This document shows positions 25,946 to 34,919 of a DNA stretch of 64,000 nt, in pieces; the stretch's first letter is position 1; each line of letters begins with the position of its first letter. Made by a program: the position numbers and the translations under genes. Location: the NCBI RefSeq assembly GCF_036013745.1, contig NZ_CP107880.1:5890001-5954000 (forward strand). Reading direction: 5' to 3'. The notes beneath the pieces were generated by a model, which worked only from the letters and a program-made list of their open reading frames with translations, searched no databases and was not told where the DNA came from. This stretch comes from Streptomyces sp. NBC_00483 (lineage in GTDB: Bacteria; Actinomycetota; Actinomycetes; Streptomycetales; Streptomycetaceae).

Positions 25946-28510
25946 CTACGGCGCCAGGTTGGTGCCGATGCGTGCCGTCGCCGAGGTGCCGAGCGTGGTC
26001 CTCGTGAAGGTCTTGGTCGAGGACAGGCCCAGACCGCTGGAGTTGCTCGGTACGTACGTCAGGTTGCCCTCGCCCGTGTTCTCGCCCGCCGTGCCGAGCA
26101 CCAGGTCGGTGCGGCCGTAGCCGGAGAGGTCGGTGAGGGCGACGGCCGAGCCGAGGTTGTCGTTCGACTCGGTGGAGCCGGGGACGCCGGCGGTGTCCTG
26201 CGTGACGGTGAGCGCGCCGGTGCCGGTGATCCCGGTCGAAGTGCCCTTCAGCAGGATCGAGTTGCCGGCGTTGGAGCGGTTCGAGGTGCGGGTGATGTCC
26301 TCGTTCGGGGCGCCCGCGAGCACGTCCGCGTAGCCGTCGATGTTGTAGTCGCCCACCGCGATCGAGGCGCCCATCGCGTCGCCGGACTCGGCGGCGCCGG
26401 GGACGCCCGAGGTGTCCTGGTTGACGCTCTTGGCGCCCGTGGCGGTCAGGCCCGTACCCGCCAGGCCCTTGACGAAGGTGACCTGGCCGCCCGCGGCCGC
26501 GCCGGACTCGGCGGTGTAGGGCTGGCCGATGGCGATGTCGTCGATGCCGTCGCCGTTGATGTCACCGGCGCCGATGGAGCGGCCGCCCTTGACGGTCAGC
26601 GTCGCGGCCTTGCGCAGGCCGCCCGAACCGCCCTTGTACCAGACGACCTTGCCGAGGCTGCTGCCGTCGCGGTAGTTGAGCGCGACGTCCGCGTAGCCGT
26701 CCTGGTTGAAGTCACCGGACGCGGCATCCTCGTAGGACAGGTTGTCCTCGGTGGTGGTGATCGTGGAGTCGGTGTCCCAGCCGTCGCCGTAGCGGGCGCT
26801 CCAGGTGCCGCCGGTGCCGGTGGAGGCGGCGAACACGTCGGCCTTGCCGTCCGCGTTGAAGTCGCCGACGGCCACCGCCGAGCCGAACCTGGCGTTCGTC
26901 AGCTCGTAGCTGCCGTCGATGTTGACGCCGGTGCCGGTGGTGAAGTCCGGGCCGTTCAGGATCGTGTACGCGCCGCGGTTGGAGTGACCGCCCGTGTCGT
27001 CCTCGCCGGGCTGGCCGACGACGATGTCCGTGTAGCCGTCGCCGTTGATGTCGCCGGTGGCGGTGGAGGCGCCGAACTCGTCGCCGCTCTCGCCCGCGCC
27101 GGGGACGTCGCCACTCGACTGCGAGATCAGCTTCTTGCCGGTCGTCGTGGGTCCGGAGACGCTGCCGGGCACGAGGGCGATCTGGCCGCCGCTCGATCCC
27201 TTGGGCAGGCCGGCGACGATGTCGTCGGTGGCGTCACCGACGACGTTCTGGCTCGCCAGGGCGTGCGAGACGCCGGGGGTGGCGGCGAGCGTCGCGATGC
27301 GGCCCAGCTTCGGGTACAGGTTCGCGCCGGGGCACAAGGTGGTGTTGGTGTCCTTGTGGCCGAAGACGCGCGGCAGCGTGATGGTGGAGTCGAGGGGGAC
27401 CTTGTTGCCGTCGGTGCCGAGGTCACCGTTGGACGTCAGGGTCACCTTGTCGGTCGCCTTGATGCCGTACTGGCCGAACTTCCAGGCGACGACGCGGGCG
27501 ATGGAGTCGAGCGCGGCCTTGGTGGGCTTCGTCTTCTCGAAGTTGCCGATGTACGAGATGCCGACGGTGTCGGTGTTGAAGCCGTAGTCGTGGGCGCCGT
27601 GCACCGGCAGGTCCATGCCGCCGGTGCGGCCCTCGAAGATCTGGCCGCAGCGGTCGACCACGAAGTTGTAGCCGAGGTCGTAATAGCCCTTGGCGACGTG
27701 GTCCTGCTGGATCTCGCGCAGCCGCTGGGCGCTCTGCGCGCAGGGAATCTGGTTGTCCGAGTCGACGCCGGTGTGGTGCACGACGGCGGCCTTGATCTCC
27801 GTGTCGTACGTGGGAGTTCCGTCGTGCGGGAGGCCGGGGCCCCACACCGACTGGGGGATGATCGTCGGCTTCACGACGGTCGAGGGGCGGGCCTCGGGCG
27901 GCGCCTCGTCGGCGGTGAACGCGGCGGTCTGGGGGGCGCCCTTGCGGGTTCCCGTGCCCGGGTCGATCAGCTTGACGTCCATCCCGGACGGCAGGCCGGA
28001 CGCCTTGCCGTCGGCGTCGACGACCCGCACCTCGACGCCGTTCGAGGCGGCGCTCGTGGACACGGACGTGGTGCCGCCGCGGATGTCGGTGCCCTTGCGC
28101 TCGGCGCCGTCGGCGTCGTTCGTCTCCTCGGGCAGGGTGGTCCATGCCCCCCACGCGCCCGACTCGGCGTTCCGCGCCCGGAACTGGGCCGTTCCGTCGA
28201 GCTCGTCCTTCGTGTCCTTCCACGTCACCGACACGGCGTTGAACGGCTTCGTCGACTTCTGCGGAACGACCTTCCGGTCCGCCTTCGTCTCCAGGCTCAA
28301 CGTGTGCACGGCCGCGGCCCGGTACGCGGCGGCCGGGGCCGCCTCCGTGCCGGGATCGGCCATCGCGTACGACACGACTCCGGCGCCGCCGACCACGACC
28401 GCCCCCATCGTGATCCACGCTCTCCGCTTGAGACTCAGCGGCCTGTACGCGTGCGATCTGCGCGCGCCGGCCGCGTCTTCTCGCGAATGTCGCGGGCTCA
28501 ATTGCCCCAC
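25946..28510 (-). CDS. Secreted N-acetylmuramoyl-L-alanine amidase with FG-GAP repeats
   Basis: An 854-residue exported protein. The N-terminus has a basic stretch and the hydrophobic segment ITMGAVVVGGAGVVSYAMA. A PGRP/Amidase_2 domain spans about 215-400, with zinc-site segments AVVHHTGVDSDN and FGHKDTNTTLCPG. From about 420 there are at least six FG-GAP/VCBS-like repeats carrying DxNxDGxxD calcium loops (DINGDGYTD, DFNADGKAD, DFNQDGYAD, DINGDGIDD, DYNIDGYAD). The amidase cleaves MurNAc-L-Ala bonds and the propeller may bind wall or surface ligands. The start may be GTG 28510 or TTG three codons later. Confidence 0.88.
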   Translation of the reverse strand: MGQLSPRHSREDAAGARRSHAYRPLSLKRRAWITMGAVVVGGAGVVSYAMADPGTEAAPAAAYRAAAVHTLSLETKADRKVVPQKSTKPFNAVSVTWKDTKDELDGTAQFRARNAESGAWGAWTTLPEETNDADGAERKGTDIRGGTTSVSTSAASNGVEVRVVDADGKASGLPSGMDVKLIDPGTGTRKGAPQTAAFTADEAPPEARPSTVVKPTIIPQSVWGPGLPHDGTPTYDTEIKAAVVHHTGVDSDNQIPCAQSAQRLREIQQDHVAKGYYDLGYNFVVDRCGQIFEGRTGGMDLPVHGAHDYGFNTDTVGISYIGNFEKTKPTKAALDSIARVVAWKFGQYGIKATDKVTLTSNGDLGTDGNKVPLDSTITLPRVFGHKDTNTTLCPGANLYPKLGRIATLAATPGVSHALASQNVVGDATDDIVAGLPKGSSGGQIALVPGSVSGPTTTGKKLISQSSGDVPGAGESGDEFGASTATGDINGDGYTDIVVGQPGEDDTGGHSNRGAYTILNGPDFTTGTGVNIDGSYELTNARFGSAVAVGDFNADGKADVFAASTGTGGTWSARYGDGWDTDSTITTTEDNLSYEDAASGDFNQDGYADVALNYRDGSSLGKVVWYKGGSGGLRKAATLTVKGGRSIGAGDINGDGIDDIAIGQPYTAESGAAAGGQVTFVKGLAGTGLTATGAKSVNQDTSGVPGAAESGDAMGASIAVGDYNIDGYADVLAGAPNEDITRTSNRSNAGNSILLKGTSTGITGTGALTVTQDTAGVPGSTESNDNLGSAVALTDLSGYGRTDLVLGTAGENTGEGNLTYVPSNSSGLGLSSTKTFTRTTLGTSATARIGTNLAP

Positions 28511-28788
28511 CCCTTGATGAAGTTCACATGGACCCCGCGTGACACGCGGGTAGACGCTCTATCCAGCGAACGACAGTCGAAAAGCGTCACGGGTTGTGCG
28601 GGTGTGGCGCAGGTCACTGTGTGGGGTTCGGTAGGGGAGCGGTTCGGGGCGTCGGGGCGTCGGGGCGTCGGGCCGTGGGGCCGTCGGGTCGCCTGTGACG
28701 TTTCTGTGGAGGGTGGCGCTGATCCCGTCAAGGGGTGGTGGGCGCGGGTGCGTCCGCCTTCTGTGGAGACGTGCGAAGAGGGAAGCGC

Positions 28789-29385
28789 TTGGGCCAGGGA
28801 GGGGAACCCCGTCGTGCGCAGGCGCACGACGGGGAGCTGGGCGCGGCCGTCGCGCGGGCCCAGGAGGGGGACGAGGCCGCCTTCGCCGTCGCCTACCGGC
28901 TCGTACAGCCGGGGCTGCTCGGGTATCTGCGCGGGCTCGTGGGCGACGAGGCGGAGGACGTCGCCTCCGACGCGTGGCTGGAGATAGCCCGGGATCTGGG
29001 GCGGTTCCGTGGGGACGGGGCCGGGTTCCGGGGGTGGACCGCGACCATCGCGCGGCACCGTGCTCTCGATCTGATGCGGCGGCAGAAGGTGCGGCCGAGG
29101 CAGTCCGTCCTGGAGCAGGACGTGCTGGAACTGCCCGGTGGGCACGACACCGCGGAGCAAGCCCTTGAGGCCCTCTCCACGGAGAGTGCGCTCGCGCTGC
29201 TCGATCTGCTGCCGCGCGATCAGCGTGAGGCCGTGCTGCTGCGAGTCGTCGTCGGGCTCGACGCGCCCGCCGCCGCCCGCGTCCTCGGCAAGCGGCCCGG
29301 AGCCGTGCGCACGGCGGCGTACCGGGGGCTGAAGCGGCTCGCCCGGCAGTTCGGAGACGGCGGGGCGGGAGGGCGTCCGGTGTGA
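28789..29385 (+). CDS. ECF-type RNA polymerase sigma factor (copy 1)
   Basis: A sigma-70 family regulator of about 198 residues. Region 2 is visible (DEAAFAVAYRLVQPGLLGYL, then EAEDVASDAWLEIARDLGRF, then FRGWTATIARHRALDLMRR). Region 4 is LLPRDQREAVLLRVVVGLDAPAAARVLGKRPGAVRTAAYRGLKRL. The start is uncertain: I prefer the TTG at 28789 (GAGGG 6 nt upstream) over GTGs at 28735, 28738 and 28771. It is closely similar to the sigma gene at 29988 and is followed by a short partner ORF, so the pair is a duplicate of the 29988/30665 pair. Confidence 0.82.
   Translation: MGQGGEPRRAQAHDGELGAAVARAQEGDEAAFAVAYRLVQPGLLGYLRGLVGDEAEDVASDAWLEIARDLGRFRGDGAGFRGWTATIARHRALDLMRRQKVRPRQSVLEQDVLELPGGHDTAEQALEALSTESALALLDLLPRDQREAVLLRVVVGLDAPAAARVLGKRPGAVRTAAYRGLKRLARQFGDGGAGGRPV
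28807..28834 (+). promoter_or_regulatory. Perfect 12 bp hairpin at the 5' end of sigma gene copy 1
   Basis: CCCCGTCGTGCG and its exact complement flank a CAGG tetraloop. Depending on the true start codon it lies in the first codons or in the leader, where it could limit transcription or translation. Confidence 0.6.
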
Positions 29386-29419
29386 CGGATCACGGGGCGC
29401 GCACGCTGGGGGAGGCGAG

Positions 29420-29704
29420 ATGACTGCGAATTCCTCACCGCCGGTCGAACCCGGCGGCGAACCCGACGGTGCGGGCCGCGCCGCCGACCGGTCCTCGGTC
29501 GGCGCGCTGCTCGGCGACGCCGTGCGGGGCGGTGACCCGGGTGTGGACGGCGAGCGGCGGGCGCTCGCCGCGTACCGCGAGGCCCGCGACGCGGGGGCGC
29601 TCGGCGCGGCGCCCCGCAGGCGCGACGACTGGCGCCCGGGCCTGCGGTGGGCGGGGTGGCCGGTGCGGGCCGCGGCCAACTCCCCGCGGGGGAGGGGCAG
29701 GTAG
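29420..29704 (+). CDS. Short sigma-factor partner protein, probably degenerate anti-sigma
   Basis: A 94-residue ORF with a good GGAGG ribosome site just before the ATG at 29420. Its segment DGERRALAAYREARDAGALG resembles the EDAALKAFRETRAVAAV segment of the membrane protein at 30665, the partner of the second sigma gene. It ends right after an Arg-rich stretch, before where the partner has its transmembrane helix. I read it as a shortened or decayed copy of that anti-sigma-like protein that could no longer be membrane-held. Confidence 0.55.
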   Translation: MTANSSPPVEPGGEPDGAGRAADRSSVGALLGDAVRGGDPGVDGERRALAAYREARDAGALGAAPRRRDDWRPGLRWAGWPVRAAANSPRGRGR

Positions 29705-29987
29705 GACCGCACGGCGAACGGGACCGGAAATGCGGGACGGCCGAGGTCGCCACCCCCCACAGGAGAGACCCCGGCCGCCGCGCGTTACGGGTCGCGAGCG
29801 GCCCGTACTTATCTCAGCGCCGCCGATGCGTTTTCTGTCACACCGCCCTGAGACCCCGTTGGTTGCAAGTTGTACGAACATGGACGCGAGGACGTTTCAG
29901 GCCGTAGCGTTCTGGTTCGCGCCGGGCGCGCGCGCCCGTATCCACGGCGCACACGGCTTCACGGCCAGAGCAGGGCAGGGGCAGGGA

Positions 29988-30665
29988 GTGCTGGGGGACG
30001 ACGCGGAGCTGACCGCCGCGGTGCTTGCGGCGCGGGACGGGAGCGAGGCCGCGTTCCGGACCGTGTACCGCACCGTGCACCCACGGCTGCTCGGATACAT
30101 ACGCACGCTCGTCGGCGACCCGGACGCGGAGGACGTCGCGTCGGAGGCCTGGCTCCAGATAGCCCGCGACCTCGACCGCTTCGAGGGCGATGCCGACCGG
30201 TTCCGCGGCTGGGCCGCCCGGATCGCCCGCAACCGCGCGCTCGATCACATACGCATGCGGGGACGCCGGCCCGCCATCGGTGGCGACGAGTCCGAGCTCA
30301 CCGGCAGACCCGCCCTCTCCGACACCGCCGACGAGGCCATGGAGTCCCTGGCCACCGGCGACACCATGGCGCTCATCTCCAAGCTTCCGCAGGACCAGGC
30401 CGAGGCCGTCGTGCTGCGCGTCGTCGTCGGACTCGACGCGAAGAGCGCCGCACAGACCCTCGGCAAGCGGCCCGGCGCGGTCCGCACCGCCGCGCACCGG
30501 GGCCTGAAGCGGCTCGCCGAACTGCTCGGCGCCGCCGAACCCACCGCGGCCGGGAACTCCGCCGATTCCCTCGAAGCGGTACCGACTCCACGGCGCGACC
30601 GCACCCGTACGGCGACGTCCGCAGGTGTGACGCATTCGCGTTCGCGGACGCAGAAGGACATGTGA
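29988..30665 (+). CDS. ECF-type RNA polymerase sigma factor (copy 2)
   Basis: A 225-residue sigma factor. Region 2: AAFRTVYRTVHPRLLGYIRTL, DAEDVASEAWLQIARDLDRF, RFRGWAARIARNRALDHIRM. Region 4: LPQDQAEAVVLRVVVGLDAKSAAQTLGKRPGAVRTAAHRGLKRLAELL. The C-terminal 50 residues are polar and Arg/Thr-rich, absent from copy 1. I chose the GTG at 29988 (AGGG upstream); an ATG at 29880 would add a tail not shared with copy 1. The stop overlaps the ATG of the membrane partner by one base (TGATG), coupling their synthesis, as expected for a sigma/anti-sigma pair. Confidence 0.87.
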   Translation: MLGDDAELTAAVLAARDGSEAAFRTVYRTVHPRLLGYIRTLVGDPDAEDVASEAWLQIARDLDRFEGDADRFRGWAARIARNRALDHIRMRGRRPAIGGDESELTGRPALSDTADEAMESLATGDTMALISKLPQDQAEAVVLRVVVGLDAKSAAQTLGKRPGAVRTAAHRGLKRLAELLGAAEPTAAGNSADSLEAVPTPRRDRTRTATSAGVTHSRSRTQKDM

Positions 30666-31726
30666 TGGCCGACGAGCACGACAAGTGGCTTAACCGCGAC
30701 GCGGCGGACCGCCTGCTGCGCGGAGAGGCCCCGGCCGTATCCGGAGACGACGCCCTGCGGGCCGACCGACTGACCGCCGCGCTGTATGCGCTGGCCGAGG
30801 TGCCGGCCGGACCCGAAGGTGAACTCCCGGGCGAGGACGCCGCGTTGAAGGCGTTCCGTGAGACGCGTGCCGTCGCGGCTGTGAACGGCGCCGTGAACAG
30901 CCCCGCACGCGCGGGCCGCGCCCGGCGGTCCGCCCGGTCCACCCGGTCCGCCCCGAAGGCGTCCGGGCAGCGTTCGTTCTGGGGTCGCCCCGCGCGGTTC
31001 GGAGCCGTCGCCGCGTTCGCCGTGTGCATGGTCGGCGGAGTCGCGGTCGCCGCCGGGACGGGGGTGCTGCCCTCGCCGTTCCGCGAGTCGGACGATCCGG
31101 CGCCGGCCTCGTCCGTGTCCGCCGCCGCGAGCCCCGATCGGCCGCTCGCCTCGTCCTCCGCGGGGGTCACCGAGGACGGCCACGCGGTGCCGAGCCCGAC
31201 GAAGCCGCCCGGCACCTCCGGCAGTGGGTCCGCCTCCGGCTCCCCGTCCCACCGCCACGGCGCGGGCGAGCCGCGCGAGGGGCGCCCGCCCCAGGGTCGG
31301 GGCCCCGGGCCGAACGGGACCGGCCCCGAAGGGGCGAGGGCCCAGGCGCGCAAGCTCGTCGACACCTGTCGCAAGTACCGGGGCGGGGAGTCCGGCTCCG
31401 TGGACGTGCGGCGCCTGGAGGCGTCCGCGAAGGCCCTCGGACAGGACACGCGTAGCCTCGACCGCTTCTGCGACCGCGTCCTGGCCCGCGCCGGAGCCCC
31501 CACCGCGCCGGCCGACAGGACCGCCTCGCAGCACACGGACAACAAGAGCGACTCGGGAAGCCAGAGCGCCTCGGACGACGGCAACGGTCGGCCGGGCGGC
31601 AAGGGTGGCGGCGAGCGCGGCGGCGACAACGAGGACGAGGACGGCGACCCGGACGGCGGCGCGAGCCCGAGTCCCAGCGTGAGCTCCAGCCCGAGCCCCA
31701 GTGGCAGCGCGATCCCGACTCCGTGA
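30665..31726 (+). CDS. Single-pass membrane protein, probable anti-sigma factor
   Basis: A 353-residue protein translationally coupled to sigma copy 2. Residues 1-80 form an acidic cytoplasmic domain (DKWLNRDAADRLLRGE...ALYALAEVP). A basic stretch precedes one transmembrane helix near 118-142 (FGAVAAFAVCMVGGVAVAAGTG). The remaining 200 residues outside are Pro/Ser/Gly-rich, with a predicted helical patch (ARKLVDTCRKYRGG...CDRVLARAG) and a low-complexity end. Topology and coupling fit an anti-sigma factor, although no zinc-binding HxxxCxxC motif is present. Confidence 0.72.
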   Translation: MADEHDKWLNRDAADRLLRGEAPAVSGDDALRADRLTAALYALAEVPAGPEGELPGEDAALKAFRETRAVAAVNGAVNSPARAGRARRSARSTRSAPKASGQRSFWGRPARFGAVAAFAVCMVGGVAVAAGTGVLPSPFRESDDPAPASSVSAAASPDRPLASSSAGVTEDGHAVPSPTKPPGTSGSGSASGSPSHRHGAGEPREGRPPQGRGPGPNGTGPEGARAQARKLVDTCRKYRGGESGSVDVRRLEASAKALGQDTRSLDRFCDRVLARAGAPTAPADRTASQHTDNKSDSGSQSASDDGNGRPGGKGGGERGGDNEDEDGDPDGGASPSPSVSSSPSPSGSAIPTP

Positions 31727-31866
31727 CCTGCGGAAACGTAACGGGTCAAAAAGGTTGCGCTCCAGGTGTGACGTTTCTGGACGCCCCGGCGCAGTAATGA
31801 GTGAGCCGACTGGTCATCGGCCGCGCACGAGCCCGGGTTCCCCCCGTACCTGGTGCTCAGTGCCAC

Positions 31867-31907
31867 TGGCGCGGGTGGGACACGTTCCCCCGGTCCCACC
31901 CGCGCCA
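31867..31907. terminator. Strong hairpin between convergent genes
   Basis: TGGCGCGGGTGGGAC and its exact complement form a 15 bp stem around an 11-nt loop. It lies 140 bp after the anti-sigma gene and 50 bp after the end of the convergent L,D-transpeptidase gene, so it may terminate both. Confidence 0.75.
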
Positions 31908-31956
31908 CTCAACATGTCACCTGCGGAACACATCACCTGCGGATGTCTGCGGGGCC

Positions 31957-32859
31957 TCACCAGTAGACGACGACCTTGTCGCCGTTCCTCACCTGCGCGA
32001 ACAGCTGCGCGATCTTCTTCTCGTCCTTGACGTTCACGCAGCCGTGCGAGGCCCCCGCGTATCCGTGCGCCGCGAAGTCCTCCGAGTAGTGGACCGCCTG
32101 GCCGCCGCTGAAGAACATCGCGTACGGCATGGGGGAGTCGTAGAGCGTCGACACGTGGTGCCGGGACTTGAAGTACACGGGGAAGACGCCCTCGCGGGTC
32201 GGCGTGTACTCGGATCCGAACCGCACCTCCGTCGTCATCAGGCGCTTGCCGTCCACCATCCACGCCAGCGTGCGATCGGTCTTGCTGATGCACACCACCC
32301 GCCCCTTCATGCAGCGCGGGTCCGGCTCCGCGGGAGTCTGGCCGCCGAACTGGTACAGCTCCCACTTGCCCGGCTCGTGCGTCATCTTCAGCAGGCGCTG
32401 CCAGGTCACGGTGTCCGTCTCACCCGTGCGCGGCAGCCCGCGCTTGCCCTGGAATCCCTTGACCGCGTCGGTCGTCGTGTCGTCGTACGTGCCCGTGGGC
32501 CCGTTGAAGAGCCAGTCCACCTGACGCAGCCGCGCCTGCAGCTCCCGTACGTCCTTGGAGCTGTCACCGGGGGAGAAGAGGACCTTGGCGGCGGCCGGCG
32601 CGGGCTTTGCGGACCCGGTGGGCTTGGCGTCGTCGGAGGGCGGCCGGGACGCGTCGTCCGTGGGCAGCCGGGACGAATCGTCGGTGGGCAGCCGGGTCGA
32701 GTCGTCGGTGGGCAGCCGGGTCGAGTCGGGGGCGGACGGCTGGGACGTCAGTGGCGGTGCGGCGCGCCCGCCGCCCCCCACCGCCTGGGCCTTGCACCCG
32801 CCGACCAGGGCGAGCACCCCGGTGACCGCGATCGATGAACGTAGGACAGCTGTCCGCAT
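31957..32859 (-). CDS. L,D-transpeptidase lipoprotein with peptidoglycan-binding domain
   Basis: A 300-residue lipoprotein (lipobox LVGGC near 18-22). A linker of about 35-70 contains four 8-residue repeats of the STRLPTDD type. A PG_binding_1 domain follows (about 98-160, VRELQARLRQVDWLFNGPTG), then a YkuD catalytic domain ending in SHGCVNV with the nucleophile Cys274 and His272. It forms 3-3 cross-links in peptidoglycan or attaches proteins to it. The gene stands alone and has an ATG at 32859. Confidence 0.9.
   Translation of the reverse strand: MRTAVLRSSIAVTGVLALVGGCKAQAVGGGGRAAPPLTSQPSAPDSTRLPTDDSTRLPTDDSSRLPTDDASRPPSDDAKPTGSAKPAPAAAKVLFSPGDSSKDVRELQARLRQVDWLFNGPTGTYDDTTTDAVKGFQGKRGLPRTGETDTVTWQRLLKMTHEPGKWELYQFGGQTPAEPDPRCMKGRVVCISKTDRTLAWMVDGKRLMTTEVRFGSEYTPTREGVFPVYFKSRHHVSTLYDSPMPYAMFFSGGQAVHYSEDFAAHGYAGASHGCVNVKDEKKIAQLFAQVRNGDKVVVYW
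32643..32731. repeat. 24 bp in-frame repeat in the transpeptidase linker
   Basis: Three full units and a partial fourth, GCCGGGaCGaaTCGTCgGTGGGCA-like, start at 32643, 32667, 32691 and 32715. They encode the (S/D)TRLPTDD linker repeats on the minus strand and can change in number by slippage. Confidence 0.75.
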
Positions 32860-33128
32860 GACGTCCCCCCGCCTGCCGCGCCGTTCACTCTTGTCACGAC
32901 GGATGCTGCCCGCGCCGGAACGGCTCCGAACTCAGGGTGACGCCCGATGTGATGACGCGGGGCAAACACGGGAAAGTCTGTGAGCAAGGTCCCAGCGCGG
33001 GGCTCTCCACTGCCCGCACGCCCGCCGCTACAGTCCGTCGCGAGAGTTGTTCACTACTGGTAAGTAATCAGCGCAAGTAATCAGCACCAATCGGCAAGCA
33101 TCTGCAGGTCATCGCTGGAGGCACAACC

Positions 33129-34709
33129 ATGGCGCGCGAATCCGAGTCCGGACTGCCCATCGAGCCGGTCTACGGTCCGTCGGCCCTGGAGGGCTGGGAC
33201 CCGGATCGGAAGCTGGGCGAACCGGGCGCGTACCCCTTCACGCGCGGTGTGTACCCGTCGATGTACACGGGCCGCCCGTGGACGATGCGCCAGTACGCCG
33301 GGTTCGGCACGGCCACCGAGTCCAACGCCCGCTACAAGCAGCTCATCGCGAACGGCACGATGGGCCTCTCCGTCGCCTTCGACCTGCCGACCCAGATGGG
33401 CCACGACAGCGACGCCCCGATCGCCTCAGGCGAGGTCGGCAAGGTGGGTGTCGCGATCGACTCCATCGACGACATGCGCGTCCTGTTCGGCGGCATCCCG
33501 CTGGAGAAGGTCTCCACGTCGATGACGATCAACGCCCCGGCCGCGCTGCTGCTCCTGATGTACCAACTCGTGGGCGAGGAGCAGGGGGTGCCGGCCGACA
33601 AGCTCACCGGCACCATCCAGAACGACGTGCTCAAGGAGTACATCGCCCGCGGCACCTACATCTTCCCGCCGAAGCCCTCGCTGCGGCTCATCGCCGACAT
33701 CTTCAAGTACTGCAAGGCCGAGATCCCGAAGTGGAACACCATCTCGATCTCCGGCTATCACATGGCCGAGGCGGGTGCCTCTCCCGCGCAGGAGATCGCC
33801 TTCACGCTCGCCGACGGCATCGAGTACGTCCGCACGGCCGTCGCCGCCGGCATGGACGTCGACGACTTCGCCCCGCGCCTGTCGTTCTTCTTCGTCGCCC
33901 GTACGACGATCCTGGAGGAGGTCGCCAAGTTCCGCGCGGCGCGCAGGATTTGGGCGAAGGTGATGAAGGAGGAGTTCGGCGCCAAGAACCCCAAGTCGCT
34001 GATGCTCCGCTTCCACACGCAGACGGCCGGTGTGCAGCTCACCGCCCAGCAGCCCGAGGTGAACCTGGTGCGCGTCGCGGTCCAGGGGCTCGGCGCGGTC
34101 CTCGGCGGCACGCAGTCGCTGCACACGAACTCCTTCGACGAGGCGATCGCGCTCCCCACCGACAAGTCCGCGCGCCTGGCCCTGCGTACGCAGCAGGTCC
34201 TCGCGTACGAGACGGACGTGACGGCGACGGTCGACCCGTTCGCCGGCTCGTACGTCGTCGAGAGCATGACGGACGACGTGGAGGCCGCCGCCCTCGAACT
34301 CATGGACAAGGTCGAGGAGATGGGCGGCGCGGTCAACGCGATCGAGCGCGGCTTCCAGAAGAGCGAGATCGAGCGCTCCGCCTACAGCATCGCCCAGGAG
34401 ACCGACTCCGGTGAGCGCGTCGTGGTCGGCGTCAACCGCTACCAGCTCGACGAGGAGGAGCCCTACGAGCCGCTCCGCGTCGACCCCGCCATCGAGGCGC
34501 AGCAGGCGGAGCGGCTCGCGAAGCTGCGGGCCGAGCGGGATCAGGGGGCGGTCGATGCGGCGCTCGCCGCGCTGAAGAAGGCGGCCGAGGGTGAGGACAA
34601 CGTCCTCTACCCGATGAAGGACGCGCTGCGCGCCCGCGCGACGGTCGGCGAGGTGTGTGACGCACTCCGCGGGATCTGGGGCGCGTACGTCCCGTCGGAC
34701 GTGTTCTGA
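33129..34709 (+). CDS. B12-dependent acyl-CoA mutase large subunit (methylmalonyl-CoA mutase family)
   Basis: A 526-residue catalytic TIM-barrel subunit. [18 protein letters not shown] near 40-58, [17 protein letters not shown] near 78-94, [12 protein letters not shown] near 205-216 and [14 protein letters not shown] near 325 are diagnostic. The cobalamin-binding domain is absent, so a separate small subunit must exist elsewhere. Members rearrange methylmalonyl-CoA, isobutyryl-CoA or related acyl-CoAs. Substrate cannot be fixed by eye, so I give no gene symbol. The ATG at 33129 has GGAGG 8 nt upstream. The gene appears to be monocistronic. Confidence 0.88.
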   Translation: MARESESGLPIEPVYGPSALEGWDPDRKLGEPGAYPFTRGVYPSMYTGRPWTMRQYAGFGTATESNARYKQLIANGTMGLSVAFDLPTQMGHDSDAPIASGEVGKVGVAIDSIDDMRVLFGGIPLEKVSTSMTINAPAALLLLMYQLVGEEQGVPADKLTGTIQNDVLKEYIARGTYIFPPKPSLRLIADIFKYCKAEIPKWNTISISGYHMAEAGASPAQEIAFTLADGIEYVRTAVAAGMDVDDFAPRLSFFFVARTTILEEVAKFRAARRIWAKVMKEEFGAKNPKSLMLRFHTQTAGVQLTAQQPEVNLVRVAVQGLGAVLGGTQSLHTNSFDEAIALPTDKSARLALRTQQVLAYETDVTATVDPFAGSYVVESMTDDVEAAALELMDKVEEMGGAVNAIERGFQKSEIERSAYSIAQETDSGERVVVGVNRYQLDEEEPYEPLRVDPAIEAQQAERLAKLRAERDQGAVDAALAALKKAAEGEDNVLYPMKDALRARATVGEVCDALRGIWGAYVPSDVF

Positions 34710-34786
34710 CGGTTCCCGGAGTCTCGGCTGGGCCGGGGCGTTTCCGCGCCGCGGGGTTCGTGCGGCGGCACCGGGGCCGGGCTCAC

Positions 34787-34859
34787 GGGGCTCTGCCCCG
34801 GACCCCGCGCCTCAATCTCCCCCAGCTAACGCTGGGAGGTGCCCCCTGCGGGGCTTGAT
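34787..34859. repeat. Dispersed GGGGC...GCCCC repeat with an extra CCCAGC hairpin
   Basis: A copy of the intergenic element seen at 3833, interrupted by CCCAGC-taac-GCTGGG. It lies 77 bp after the mutase stop and probably ends that transcript. Confidence 0.7.
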
Positions 34860-34919
34860 CGGTGTCCGGTATCCGGAATTCGGGAGCGGCCCCGCGGACG
34901 GCCGTGCGACACTCCCGGC

